DNA of 64,000 nt from positions 186,001 to 250,000 of the forward strand of contig JBCCXL010000002.1 in the NCBI GenBank assembly GCA_039191605.1. The letters run 5' to 3'. The notes under the pieces were generated by a model. The model worked only from the letters and a program-made list of their open reading frames with translations, made no database searches and had not been told where the DNA came from. Shown piece by piece: positions 1 to 8,744 of this stretch. Each line of letters begins with the position of its first letter. Positions within the stretch are counted from its first letter, which is position 1. Source of the DNA: JBCCXL01 sp039191605. Lineage in GTDB: Bacteria; Acidobacteriota; Thermoanaerobaculia; Multivoradales; JAHZIX01. Made by a program: the position numbers and the translations under genes.

Positions 1-291
1 ATTGATCGCCGTCACCGACCCGTACAGGGTGCCGGACTCACCGACCCGCTTAGTGATGTTGATCGAGAGGTTGGAGAGGGTCTCCGCCACCTCCAGCGCC
101 GCCTCCCGTTCCCGGGTGTGGCGCGCGTCGATCTTCTTCCGCTGCTGCTGAAAGTAGGCCAGGTTGGCTCGATTGGCCTCTAGCCCGAGGTTCTGAGGCA
201 GCAGGTAGTTACGGGCATAGCCGGGCTTGACGCTTACCACGTCGCCGCGCTTGCCAAGGGTGCGAATATCGGACAGGAGAATGATGTCCAT
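1..291 (-). CDS. rplI: 50S ribosomal protein bL9 (partial)
   Basis: N-terminal part of bL9, which binds 23S rRNA at the base of the L1 stalk. The visible 97 residues open MDIILLSDIRTLGKRGDVV and continue with the family motif PGYARNYLLPQNLG at about residues 22-35, followed by the start of the long connecting helix (FQQQRKKIDARHTRERE). The ATG at 291 is preceded by a strong Shine-Dalgarno (GAGGGAGG) 8 nt away. It is the third gene of rpsF-rpsR-rplI, the usual bacterial order, 14 bp downstream of rpsR. The C-terminal domain lies outside the window, so completeness cannot be judged. Confidence 0.96.
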   Translation of the reverse strand, partial: MDIILLSDIRTLGKRGDVVSVKPGYARNYLLPQNLGLEANRANLAYFQQQRKKIDARHTREREAALEVAETLSNLSINITKRVGESGTLYGSVTAIN

Positions 292-305
292 GATGACAGC
301 CTCCC

Positions 306-536
306 TCAGTCCGTGGTGTAAGGCAGAAGCGCTAGATGACGGGCGCGCTTGATCGCCTTCTGGAGCATTCGCTGATACTTGGCGCTAGTACCGGAAATCC
401 GCCGAGGCAGGATCTTCGATCGCTCGGGCGTGAACTGCTGCAGCAGCTTCACGTCCTTGTAGTCGATGTACTCGATGCGCTCGGCGAGGAACTTACAGAC
501 CTTGCGGCGACGAAAGTATGTACGACGTCGGGCCAT
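306..536 (-). CDS. rpsR: 30S ribosomal protein bS18
   Basis: Small-subunit protein bS18 (76 aa), which pairs with bS6 on the platform of the 30S subunit. The conserved core is plain: a basic N-terminus (MARRRTYFRRRKVCKF), IDYKDVKLLQQF, then ERSKILPRRISG and the terminal KAIKRARHLALLPY. I chose the ATG at 536 over the in-frame TTG at 542 because AAGGAGG sits 7 nt before the ATG and the N-terminus then matches the family. It starts 2 bp after the rpsF stop, so translational coupling is likely. Only one Cys is visible, so this is the zinc-free form. Confidence 0.97.
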   Translation of the reverse strand: MARRRTYFRRRKVCKFLAERIEYIDYKDVKLLQQFTPERSKILPRRISGTSAKYQRMLQKAIKRARHLALLPYTTD

Positions 537-538
537 GA

Positions 539-1057
539 TCAACCCTCCTTTTCTGCGGTGGCTGAAGCCTCAGTGGACTCTTTGTCCGAAGCTTCTTTCG
601 TCTCGGCGGATTCAGAGGCCCCGGCAGCATCAGAGGCCTCAGCGGCTTCAGAGCCCCCGGCGGCATCAGAGGCCTCAGCGGCTTCAGACGCCTCAGCGGC
701 TTCAGACGCCTCAGCGGCTTCAGACGCCTCAGCGGCTTCCTCTTCTGGCTTCGGCTCGATGTCCTGAAAGCGATCGGTACGCACGACCAAATGCCGGAGA
801 ATGCGCTCGTTTTGATTGAGGCGAGTCTCGACATTCGCCAGGGGATTCCCCTTCTCAGCGGTCACATAGAGCAGCATGTACTTGCCTTCCTTGATCTTGT
901 TGATCGGATAGGCAAGCTTGCGGCGGCCCCAGTTGTCGCGCTTCGCCACCTGGGCATCAGCGGCTTCGATCAGGCTCTGGATTTCATCGGTAAGCTTGAC
1001 CACGTCCTCGTCGGAGGTACGCGGGTCCACGATGAACACCAGCTCATAGAGTCTCAT
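539..1057 (-). CDS. rpsF: 30S ribosomal protein bS6 with long Ala/Glu/Ser tail
   Basis: bS6 (172 aa), partner of bS18. The ferredoxin-like core fills residues 1-100 (MRLYELVFIVDPRTSDEDV, then DNWGRRKLAYPINKIKEGKY and NERILRHLVVRTD). It is followed by about 70 residues of acidic low complexity built from EAAEAS/DAAGAS hexapeptides, ending in EKEG. bS6 is normally 95-135 aa; the E. coli protein carries a short, post-translationally extended Glu tail, so an acidic tail has precedent but not at this length. The ATG at 1057 has GGGAGG 4-5 nt upstream. It is the first gene of rpsF-rpsR-rplI. Confidence 0.96.
   Translation of the reverse strand: MRLYELVFIVDPRTSDEDVVKLTDEIQSLIEAADAQVAKRDNWGRRKLAYPINKIKEGKYMLLYVTAEKGNPLANVETRLNQNERILRHLVVRTDRFQDIEPKPEEEAAEASEAAEASEAAEASEAAEASDAAGGSEAAEASDAAGASESAETKEASDKESTEASATAEKEG
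624..739. repeat. 18/36-bp tandem repeat inside the rpsF tail
   Basis: On the plus strand an 18-bp unit (cctcagcggcttcagacg) occurs in three perfect adjacent copies at 673-726, with a partial fourth to 739. It is preceded by two copies of a longer related unit from 624. The 18-bp period keeps the frame and encodes the Glu/Ala/Ser hexapeptides of the bS6 tail. Near-identity of the copies at the DNA level indicates recent expansion by slippage. Confidence 0.9.
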
Positions 1058-1501
1058 GGATCCTCCCTTCGGATAGGTCCCCGGCTCCCTAGGAGCGTTG
1101 GGGGAAGGCTAGTCCCGCTTCTTCACGGAACAGAGAGGCGAACGAGTTGTGTCTAGGCAAACTGTGCCTTAGCGGGCGCCAGTCTATGCAGATTTTCTCT
1201 TCGCAGATGTTGTGTCGAACTAAAGAACAGAACCGAAACCCTCGATTCTAGGGGTCCGCCGAAAAACCGAAGTTTTCTCGGCGCACAAGATTTGTGATCA
1301 TGAGGGACATCGTCAAGAAATGCAAGGCTTTTCCAGCCTCTGACGAAGCCCTCCGGCCACGACTGGGCTCTACCCTTGGCACTACGCTCGCCCCTTAGGG
1401 CGGCCAGCTCAGCAGCCCAGCGGAAATCACGGCGCGAAACGAATCGAGCCGGTGAGGGTATCTCTCCCCCACCGGCTCTCAATTCGCTACAAGGCCGGAG
1501 A
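1058..1501 (-). other. rpsF operon leader and upstream region, no gene
   Basis: This 444-bp stretch between hppA and rpsF has no ORF with coding character. Near rpsF the leader can fold as a stem (GCTCC/GGAGC, plus strand 1084-1096) closed by an outer C/G stem (1079-1104). That is where S6:S18-type autoregulatory leaders lie in other bacteria, but I cannot confirm the conserved bulge. A second inverted repeat spans 1258-1282. No convincing consensus promoter was found by eye. Confidence 0.35.
1446..1478 (-). terminator. Hairpin downstream of hppA
   Basis: A perfect 9-bp inverted repeat (gagccggtg / caccggctc) with a 15-nt spacer lies 24 bp beyond the hppA stop. In the minus direction it is followed by only short T runs (GATTCGTTTCG), so it may be a weak intrinsic terminator or an RNA-stabilising hairpin. 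Confidence 0.5.
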
Positions 1502-3568
<2,067 letters not shown>

Positions 3569-3696
3569 CGATTCAATCCCTCCTTGACTGAGAGCCCACG
3601 GTGCTCCGGCCGCGTGGCCGACGCTACCGCGTCCCTCGACAACGGAAAGAGACGCGAGGTGAGATCACCGCGTCTTCGTGTTTTCGGTTGGTGGTT

Positions 3697-4314
3697 TCAT
3701 CCGTTGAAATCATTCATCGCGCGCTGGAGGCCCGAGTCGAGCCAAGCTTCGCAGGCGTCCGCGGCGCGCTGCACCATCGACTCGACCTGATCTTGCTCCT
3801 CGTCCCGGAAGGGCTCGAGCACAAAGCGCACCAGCTCATCGCCGCCGCCGGGAGGTCCCTCCGGCGCCGCGATGCCGCAGCGCACCCTCGGTACTCCGTC
3901 GGTGCGCAGGTTCTCGATCACCGACTCCATACCGCGATGGCCGCCAGGGCTCCCCTTGCCGCGCAATCGCAGCTGCCCGAGGGGCAAGGCGGTGTCGTCG
4001 TAGATCACCAGCACTCGCTGCGCTTCGAGACCGAAGCGCTCCTCCAGGCAGCGCAGGGTGAAGCCGCTGCGATTCATATAAGTCTGGGGGGCGACGAAGA
4101 GCGTGTCCCCACGAGAGACGATCAGCGCGTTGCACTCCAGCCGCCGGGGTTGCTGGGGGGCGCGCCGCCTCAACAGCTCATCGATCACCTCGAAGCCCAC
4201 GTTGTGACGGGTTCCCCGATAGCGCTCGCCGGGATTGCCCAGCCCCACCACCAATCGAGGAGGCGTTGGGGCCGAGCCATCGCGGACATCGGACTCCTGA
4301 GGTACATCCGTCAC
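3697..4314 (-). CDS. pth: Peptidyl-tRNA hydrolase
   Basis: Recycles peptidyl-tRNA released from stalled ribosomes (205 aa). The family blocks are in order: LVVGLGNPGERYRGTRHNVGF (residues 21-41) with the catalytic His in TRHNVGF, PQTYMNRSG, the YDDTALPLG aspartate loop and GSPGGHRGMESV. The last block reads GGHRG where E. coli has GGHNG, so the substrate-positioning Asn is an Arg here, a variation also known in other bacteria. About 20 disordered residues precede the core; an internal start is possible. It sits between rplY and hppA; rplY-pth adjacency is common. Confidence 0.95.
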   Translation of the reverse strand: MTDVPQESDVRDGSAPTPPRLVVGLGNPGERYRGTRHNVGFEVIDELLRRRAPQQPRRLECNALIVSRGDTLFVAPQTYMNRSGFTLRCLEERFGLEAQRVLVIYDDTALPLGQLRLRGKGSPGGHRGMESVIENLRTDGVPRVRCGIAAPEGPPGGGDELVRFVLEPFRDEEQDQVESMVQRAADACEAWLDSGLQRAMNDFNG

Positions 4315-4446
4315 GAACTTTGGTCTCGAGAGGTTGAGGAGCTAGGTGGGTTGAGAAACTAAATCGAAGGGCCCCACAGGCCAATCCCTACCGGCGAGCC
4401 AAGAATTGGTACGCCGTAGGTTGCCCAGGCAGCCCCAGAGCTGAGC

Positions 4447-5094
4447 TCAGTCGTCCTTGGAAATGACCGCGGGCTCCGCCGGCAGCGATTCCAGCAACCC
4501 GTCTTCGTCCTCCGCTTCCTCACTCGCCGCAGCGGCGGGCAGGGCAATGGACGCCAACACCTTATGCGGATCGTCTATCAGCTCGACCTTGTCGGAAAGC
4601 GGAACGTCCTTCGCCTCGAGGTGATCTCCAATGCTGAGGTGCGAGATATCCACCTCGAGATGGGGAGGAATATCGCCCGGCAGACACTCCACCGCCAGCT
4701 CGCGGTTGATGAAGTCGAGAATGCCGTTCTGGTTCTTGACACCGTCGGCGGTCCCCACCAGCTCCAGGGGCACCTGAACCTGCACCTTCTCATCCATCAA
4801 GATGCGCTGGAAGTCGATGTGCTGGATCACCTGCGTGGTGGGCTCCACCTGCATCTCGTGAATCATCGCGTGGCGCTCATTGTCCCCGAGCACCAGCTTG
4901 AACACAGAGTTCCCACCGCCGGCGGACTGCAGCAACTCGATCACATTGCGCCGCTCGACGACGATAGGAACCGAATCGAGACCGGCTCCGTACACCACTG
5001 CCGGAACCAAGCCGTCCCGGCGCATACGACGAGAGGGGTTGGAGCCCAGCTCCTCTCGCTTCTGAACTTCGATGACCAAATCGCTGATGCTCAT
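4447..5094 (-). CDS. rplY: 50S ribosomal protein bL25, CTC family
   Basis: 5S rRNA-binding bL25 of the long general-stress (Ctc) type, 215 aa. The N-terminal bL25 domain covers about residues 1-95 (GSNPSRRMRRDGLVPAVVYG; then HAMIHEMQVEPTTQVIQHID). The C-terminal beta domain follows (VQVPLELVGTADGVKNQNG; PGDIPPHLEVDISHLSIGD) and ends in an acidic tail. The ATG at 5094 is 57 bp from prs. It lies in the conserved order prs-rplY-pth and is probably cotranscribed with both. Confidence 0.96.
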   Translation of the reverse strand: MSISDLVIEVQKREELGSNPSRRMRRDGLVPAVVYGAGLDSVPIVVERRNVIELLQSAGGGNSVFKLVLGDNERHAMIHEMQVEPTTQVIQHIDFQRILMDEKVQVQVPLELVGTADGVKNQNGILDFINRELAVECLPGDIPPHLEVDISHLSIGDHLEAKDVPLSDKVELIDDPHKVLASIALPAAAASEEAEDEDGLLESLPAEPAVISKDD

Positions 5095-5151
5095 GTTGAA
5101 TCCTCTTGGAATCGAGTCACCCGATGGGTGCTAGGCCGCGCGATACGGGCC

Positions 5152-6093
5152 TCAGACGAAGAGCGAGCTCACGGAGCTATCGTCGTGAATTCGCCGAATG
5201 GCCTCCCCCAGCAGCGGAGCTACCGAGAGGGGCTGAAGCTTGGCGCAGCGCGCCAGCTTCTCGTCCACCGGGGTGGTATTGGTGATCAGAACAGTTTCCA
5301 AATCCGAGTTGTCGATACGCTCCAGCGCAGGTCCGGAGAGAATGCCGTGGATCCCTACGGCGAGGACCCGCTGTGCTCCTTTAGATCTCAAGAGCTCGAC
5401 CGTCTTCGCCAGCGTGCCCGCGGTGTCGATGATGTCGTCGATCACCAACGCGTTGCAGCCGTCTACGGAGCCGATGAGATTCATCACCTCGGCGGTATTC
5501 GGCGCCGTGCGGCGTTTGTCCACAATCACCATCCCCGCCTGCAGGCGCTTGGCGATGGCACGGGTCCGCTCTACGCCGCCAGCATCCGGCGCGACGATCA
5601 TGAGGTCTGGGATATTGAGCTTCCTCACCTCGTCCAGGATCACCGGTGCAGCGAAGAGGTGATCCACCGGAATGTCGAAGAAACCCTGAATCTGTGGTGC
5701 GTGGAGATCCATCGTCAGCACCCGATCCGCTCCAGCCCGAGAAATCAGATCCGCCACCAGCTTCGAAGTCAGGGGAACTCGCGGCTTGTCCTTCTTGTCC
5801 TGACGGGCATAGCCGTAATAAGGCAGCACCGCGGTGATCCTCGAGGCGGACGCTCGCTTGAAGGCGTCGATGAGAATCAGCAGCTCCATCAGGTTCTGAT
5901 TCACCGGCTGCGAAGTCGGCTGAACGATAAATACATCCGACCCGCGAACGTTCTCGTCGATCTGACAGAAGGTTTCGCCGTCGGAGAAATCGAAGGCGGT
6001 AATCTGGCCCGCTGGCAGGTTCAGATAGTCGCAGATCTCTTGTACCAGCTGGGGATGGGCTCGGCCTCCGAAAACCTTCAGCTCACCGTACAT
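5152..6093 (-). CDS. prs: Ribose-phosphate pyrophosphokinase (PRPP synthetase)
   Basis: Makes PRPP from ribose 5-phosphate and ATP for nucleotide, His and Trp synthesis (313 aa; E. coli 315). Visible motifs: DGETFCQIDENVRGSDVFIVQ near the N-terminus, the ATP/Mg loop MDLHAPQIQGFFDIPVDHL, the catalytic segment APDAGGVERTRA, and the PRPP loop VIDDIIDTAGTL. An in-frame TTG at 6105 adds four residues, but the ATG at 6093 (MYGELKVFGG) fits the family N-terminus. Upstream, 291 bp without a gene separate it from tRNA-Gln, and I see no clear promoter there. Cotranscription from the tRNA is plausible. Confidence 0.97.
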   Translation of the reverse strand: MYGELKVFGGRAHPQLVQEICDYLNLPAGQITAFDFSDGETFCQIDENVRGSDVFIVQPTSQPVNQNLMELLILIDAFKRASASRITAVLPYYGYARQDKKDKPRVPLTSKLVADLISRAGADRVLTMDLHAPQIQGFFDIPVDHLFAAPVILDEVRKLNIPDLMIVAPDAGGVERTRAIAKRLQAGMVIVDKRRTAPNTAEVMNLIGSVDGCNALVIDDIIDTAGTLAKTVELLRSKGAQRVLAVGIHGILSGPALERIDNSDLETVLITNTTPVDEKLARCAKLQPLSVAPLLGEAIRRIHDDSSVSSLFV

Positions 6094-6384
6094 GGTTTCT
6101 CGCAAACTCCGTGGAATCGAGGGGGGGGACTCTCAGGGTATCGATCGCTGGATCAAATCCCTGGGGAGGGTCAATGGGGGGGATGGATGATCGAAAGGGT
6201 GGGAGTGGATGGCAAGCAGGAAGAGGGCGCGGGCGCGGCATCGATTCGAAGCTCAAAGCGTGAGCCTCGCAACAATCCCGGAAGCTCGAGTGAGCGCGAA
6301 AGCGAAGAATCCGCAGCGGTGGCGCTGCCGACTCTCGCCACGGGGAATCGGCACCGTTGGAAGCTCGAATGGGATCGGTAGAGT

Positions 6385-6459
6385 TGGTTGGGGCGCTAGG
6401 ATTCGAACCTAGGTATGCGAGATCCAAAGTCTCGTGCCTTACCGCTTGGCGACGCCCCA
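6385..6459 (-). tRNA. tRNA-Gln (UUG)
   Basis: Cloverleaf readable on the minus strand. The 7-bp acceptor is TGGGGCG/CGCCCCA, the D arm GCC-AAGCGGTAA-GGC, and the anticodon stem CGAGA/TCTCG with loop CTTTGGA gives anticodon TTG. The T arm is CTAGG-TTCGAAT-CCTAG and the discriminator is A. The 3' CCA appears to be encoded (6387-6385). Mature body 72 nt plus CCA. Confidence 0.97.
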
Positions 6460-6838
6460 AAGGTACCGGCTTGCGGGCCTCCCCGATGACTCAGGAGGCC
6501 TCCCTGACGGTCGAGAAAGCCTCCTTGACGGTTTGAGAAAGAGGGGGGCTACCGAGGGTACGGCAGCGTAGTTCCGACTTCCGGGCGTTGGTTGGCTCGG
6601 CGATCGTTTTCCTCTTCTCCCCTCGGCGGCGGATGTCACCAAACCGGCACGCCAAGTCAGGGCAGGCAGGCCCACCCGCAAGGTTCGCGAAGCATACCGC
6701 GAATGCCCCGGGGATGGAATAGCGTGGCGAGAGCGCAGCTATCAGCTCTCCAACCCCGGCAGAACGCCCGGATTCTCCGGGCTGCCCCAGCTCCGGGGCA
6801 GCCCTTCCCCGCCTAGCCGCTGATCCGCCGCTCGCTGC
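6460..6838. other. Intergenic, tRNA-Gln to spoVG
   Basis: This 379-bp region has no credible gene. It holds a 21-22 bp imperfect tandem duplication (gcctccctgacggtcgagaaa, then the related copy; 6498-6540) just upstream of tRNA-Gln in its direction of transcription, and a strong hairpin at 6779-6804. Confidence 0.6.
6779..6804 (-). terminator. Strong hairpin downstream of spoVG
   Basis: Perfect 10-bp GC-rich stem (gggctgcccc / ggggcagccc) with a 6-nt loop, 34 bp after the spoVG stop. No U tract follows on the minus strand, so it may act in Rho-assisted termination or 3' end protection. Confidence 0.55.
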
Positions 6839-7465
6839 TCAGGGAACAGACCAGAAGGACTCTCGAAGATGAAGCTCTTCGACCTCCTCGAGGGTGCGGT
6901 CCTGAGAATCCGCCTCGATCGGCGCCGGAGCCTCGGTGCTGCGACTGGAATGCACCGAGCGCTGGGCGGGCGCATAGCTACCGTTGAAGCCGCCACCGGC
7001 TCCCGATTCTGCCGCACCGTTGCCCTGTTCCCGCCTCGCCTCGTAGCGCGCCTGTTGGCCGCGAGAAGCCGAAGGGTTTGGAAGCTTCGGGTGAAGAAAG
7101 CCCTCTGGAGGAATCGCGTCCGGCGGCCCTTCGCTACCGAAATCGATCCCGCCCTTGCTCTCCTCGGCGTCGATGGGCCGAACGCCGACATTCGGTAGCG
7201 GAAGCCCACGGTCCATCAAAACCTGGTGGTACTCGCCGAGCACCCGGCGCTCCAAGTACTGCCTCATCTCGTTATTCAGCGGATGGGCGACGTCCTTGAA
7301 GTCACCGTTCTTCTTTTTCCTGCTAGGCATGCTGATGAACAAGCCATCGCGGCCCTGGATGATCTTGATGTCGTTGACCATAAAGCAATGATCTAAAACA
7401 ACAGAGACAAAAGCCTTCAGCTTGTCTTCCTGTACAGGAAAAATCTTGACCTCCGTAATTTCCAT
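6839..7465 (-). CDS. spoVG: SpoVG family nucleic-acid-binding protein with long tail
   Basis: SpoVG-type RNA/DNA-binding regulator (208 aa). Residues 1-90 carry the SpoVG fold: MEITEVKIFPVQEDKLKAFV, VLDHCFMVNDIKII, the GLFISMPSRK signature and DVAHPLN. The remaining 115 residues are low complexity (Gly/Ala/Arg/Glu-rich) and appear disordered; typical SpoVG proteins end near residue 85-100. I chose the ATG at 7465 over an in-frame start at 7516 because it gives the canonical N-terminus and has GGGAGG 4 nt upstream. The gene has its own consensus-like promoter at 7657-7685, giving a leader of about 185 nt. Confidence 0.9.
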   Translation of the reverse strand: MEITEVKIFPVQEDKLKAFVSVVLDHCFMVNDIKIIQGRDGLFISMPSRKKKNGDFKDVAHPLNNEMRQYLERRVLGEYHQVLMDRGLPLPNVGVRPIDAEESKGGIDFGSEGPPDAIPPEGFLHPKLPNPSASRGQQARYEARREQGNGAAESGAGGGFNGSYAPAQRSVHSSRSTEAPAPIEADSQDRTLEEVEELHLRESFWSVP

Positions 7466-7656
7466 TGAACCTCCCGTGGCTCCTGCTTCGGTTACGGATG
7501 ATGGTAAAGGCGCCACTCCCTGCGTCTGGTAGTCGATACACGCTCAAGGCTTACTCGAACAGCGTGGAGTGACGGTGGGAAGCACAAGGCGGGAGTCCGG
7601 GATGCCTGCCAACATCCGAATGGATTCCGCTTCCCAAAGGATTTTTCTAGGGTCTC

Positions 7657-7685
7657 ATCCTAGGGTTGCCACCAGGCGCTGTCAA
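7657..7685 (-). promoter_or_regulatory. Sigma70-type promoter for spoVG
   Basis: Minus strand TTGACA (plus 7680-7685), 17-bp spacer, TAGGAT (plus 7657-7662). A small inverted repeat, CTAGG/CCTAG (plus 7647-7651 and 7659-7663), overlaps the -10 and could be an operator. Predicted transcription start is near 7650. Confidence 0.75.
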
Positions 7686-7745
7686 ATGGCTAGCTCACGC
7701 TCCCCCGTCTTGGCGGCCAGCAGCCGGGAGCTCCCTAAGGGCAAA

Positions 7746-8744
7746 TTAGTCGACTGAGCGCACGCAGCCACCCAGGGAATAACCGGACGGCACCTCGAGA
7801 AAGGGCGGGACTGTGTCGGTAGCCTCCCGCACGACCTCTTGCCAACGCAGCTCCAGCCCGCCTTCCGCCTCCATCAACTCCCGCCACTCCCCATCGATGT
7901 TCATTCGCGCCAAGAGCTCCCCCTCCGCCGTACTGAGGCTCCAGCGCAGCACCCGCTGAGATTCGGTATCCAAACCCACCACCCATCGCCGCCCCCGGGC
8001 ATCGCGATAGGCCACCGCCCGATCCCCCGAGCCGGGATCGAGACCGGCATGGGCGGGACGTTGCGGCACCCGGGCATCGATCAAGGCCGGTAACCGGGAG
8101 AGGGGAAAGGAGGCCAGCAGACGCTGATCCAGCACCACATCGGTGGTCAGGCGGCACCCTCGACGCTGACGGTGATCCACCAGCAGGGCATCGGGACCGG
8201 TAACCTCCAGACTCCATAAGGAGCGCCCCAAGGGCCCGGTGGCGGAGAGCTGGAAGCGCTCGCTCCGCAGGTAGCGAAGGGTCAACCGAAAACTACCCCG
8301 CCCCTCTTTCTCGCTGTCGTAGCGCACCCGATAGAGAGCTTGAAAGGCTTCTTCGGGCATTTCCCAGGGGCGCCACTGCAGCGCCGGAGGAGCGGGTGAC
8401 GCGGGAATCGAGTTTCTCTCCGACGGCTCTACCACCTCGACGTTCTCCACGTCCTGAACCTGCGACAGCGGACGCAGGGGGGATATCGAGTCTTGCCCGG
8501 AAGTCGCCAAAAGCGCGAGAGCCGTGGTCGCAAACATCAGCTCCGCAACGACCAACCCCACAGACACCAGCCCCGCGCTCAGCAGCCACTGCTGCGCGGA
8601 GCGCCGAAGCTCATGCCCTGCCTCCCCCCGCTTCATGCCCAAGCCCCCCACCGAGCGCAGAGCGCGGTAGGGGGAAGAAAGGGCAGCGTAGAGGGCAGTG
8701 CGAAGGGGGGCGATGAAGCCCCCTTCCGATGCACTGAGACTCAA
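7746..8744 (-). CDS. Membrane-anchored LolB/LolA-like protein
   Basis: Unnamed protein of up to 332 aa. One hydrophobic segment (LLSAGLVSVGLVVAELMFATTALALL, about residues 54-79) is followed by a linker and an extracytoplasmic region. The strand pattern of that region (ALYRVRYDSEKEGRGSFRLTLRYL; FQLSATGPLG; ALLVDHRQRRGCRL) resembles the half-barrel of LolB/DUF4292 lipoproteins. No lipobox Cys follows the helix, so it would stay membrane-anchored. The start is uncertain: TTG at 8744 overlaps the upstream TPR stop, and ATG at 8636 keeps the helix. TPR protein followed by LolB-like protein is consistent with envelope lipoprotein or lipid handling. The family assignment is by pattern only. Confidence 0.7.
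   Translation of the reverse strand: MSLSASEGGFIAPLRTALYAALSSPYRALRSVGGLGMKRGEAGHELRRSAQQWLLSAGLVSVGLVVAELMFATTALALLATSGQDSISPLRPLSQVQDVENVEVVEPSERNSIPASPAPPALQWRPWEMPEEAFQALYRVRYDSEKEGRGSFRLTLRYLRSERFQLSATGPLGRSLWSLEVTGPDALLVDHRQRRGCRLTTDVVLDQRLLASFPLSRLPALIDARVPQRPAHAGLDPGSGDRAVAYRDARGRRWVVGLDTESQRVLRWSLSTAEGELLARMNIDGEWRELMEAEGGLELRWQEVVREATDTVPPFLEVPSGYSLGGCVRSVD

Noticed and set aside
1153..1482. 109-codon minus-strand ORF between hppA and rpsF
   Set aside because: It begins inside the hairpin after hppA and has no Shine-Dalgarno or domain.
4564..6381. 605-codon plus-strand frame opposite rplY and prs
   Set aside because: Both minus-strand genes are unmistakable; the frame is an antisense artefact of high GC.
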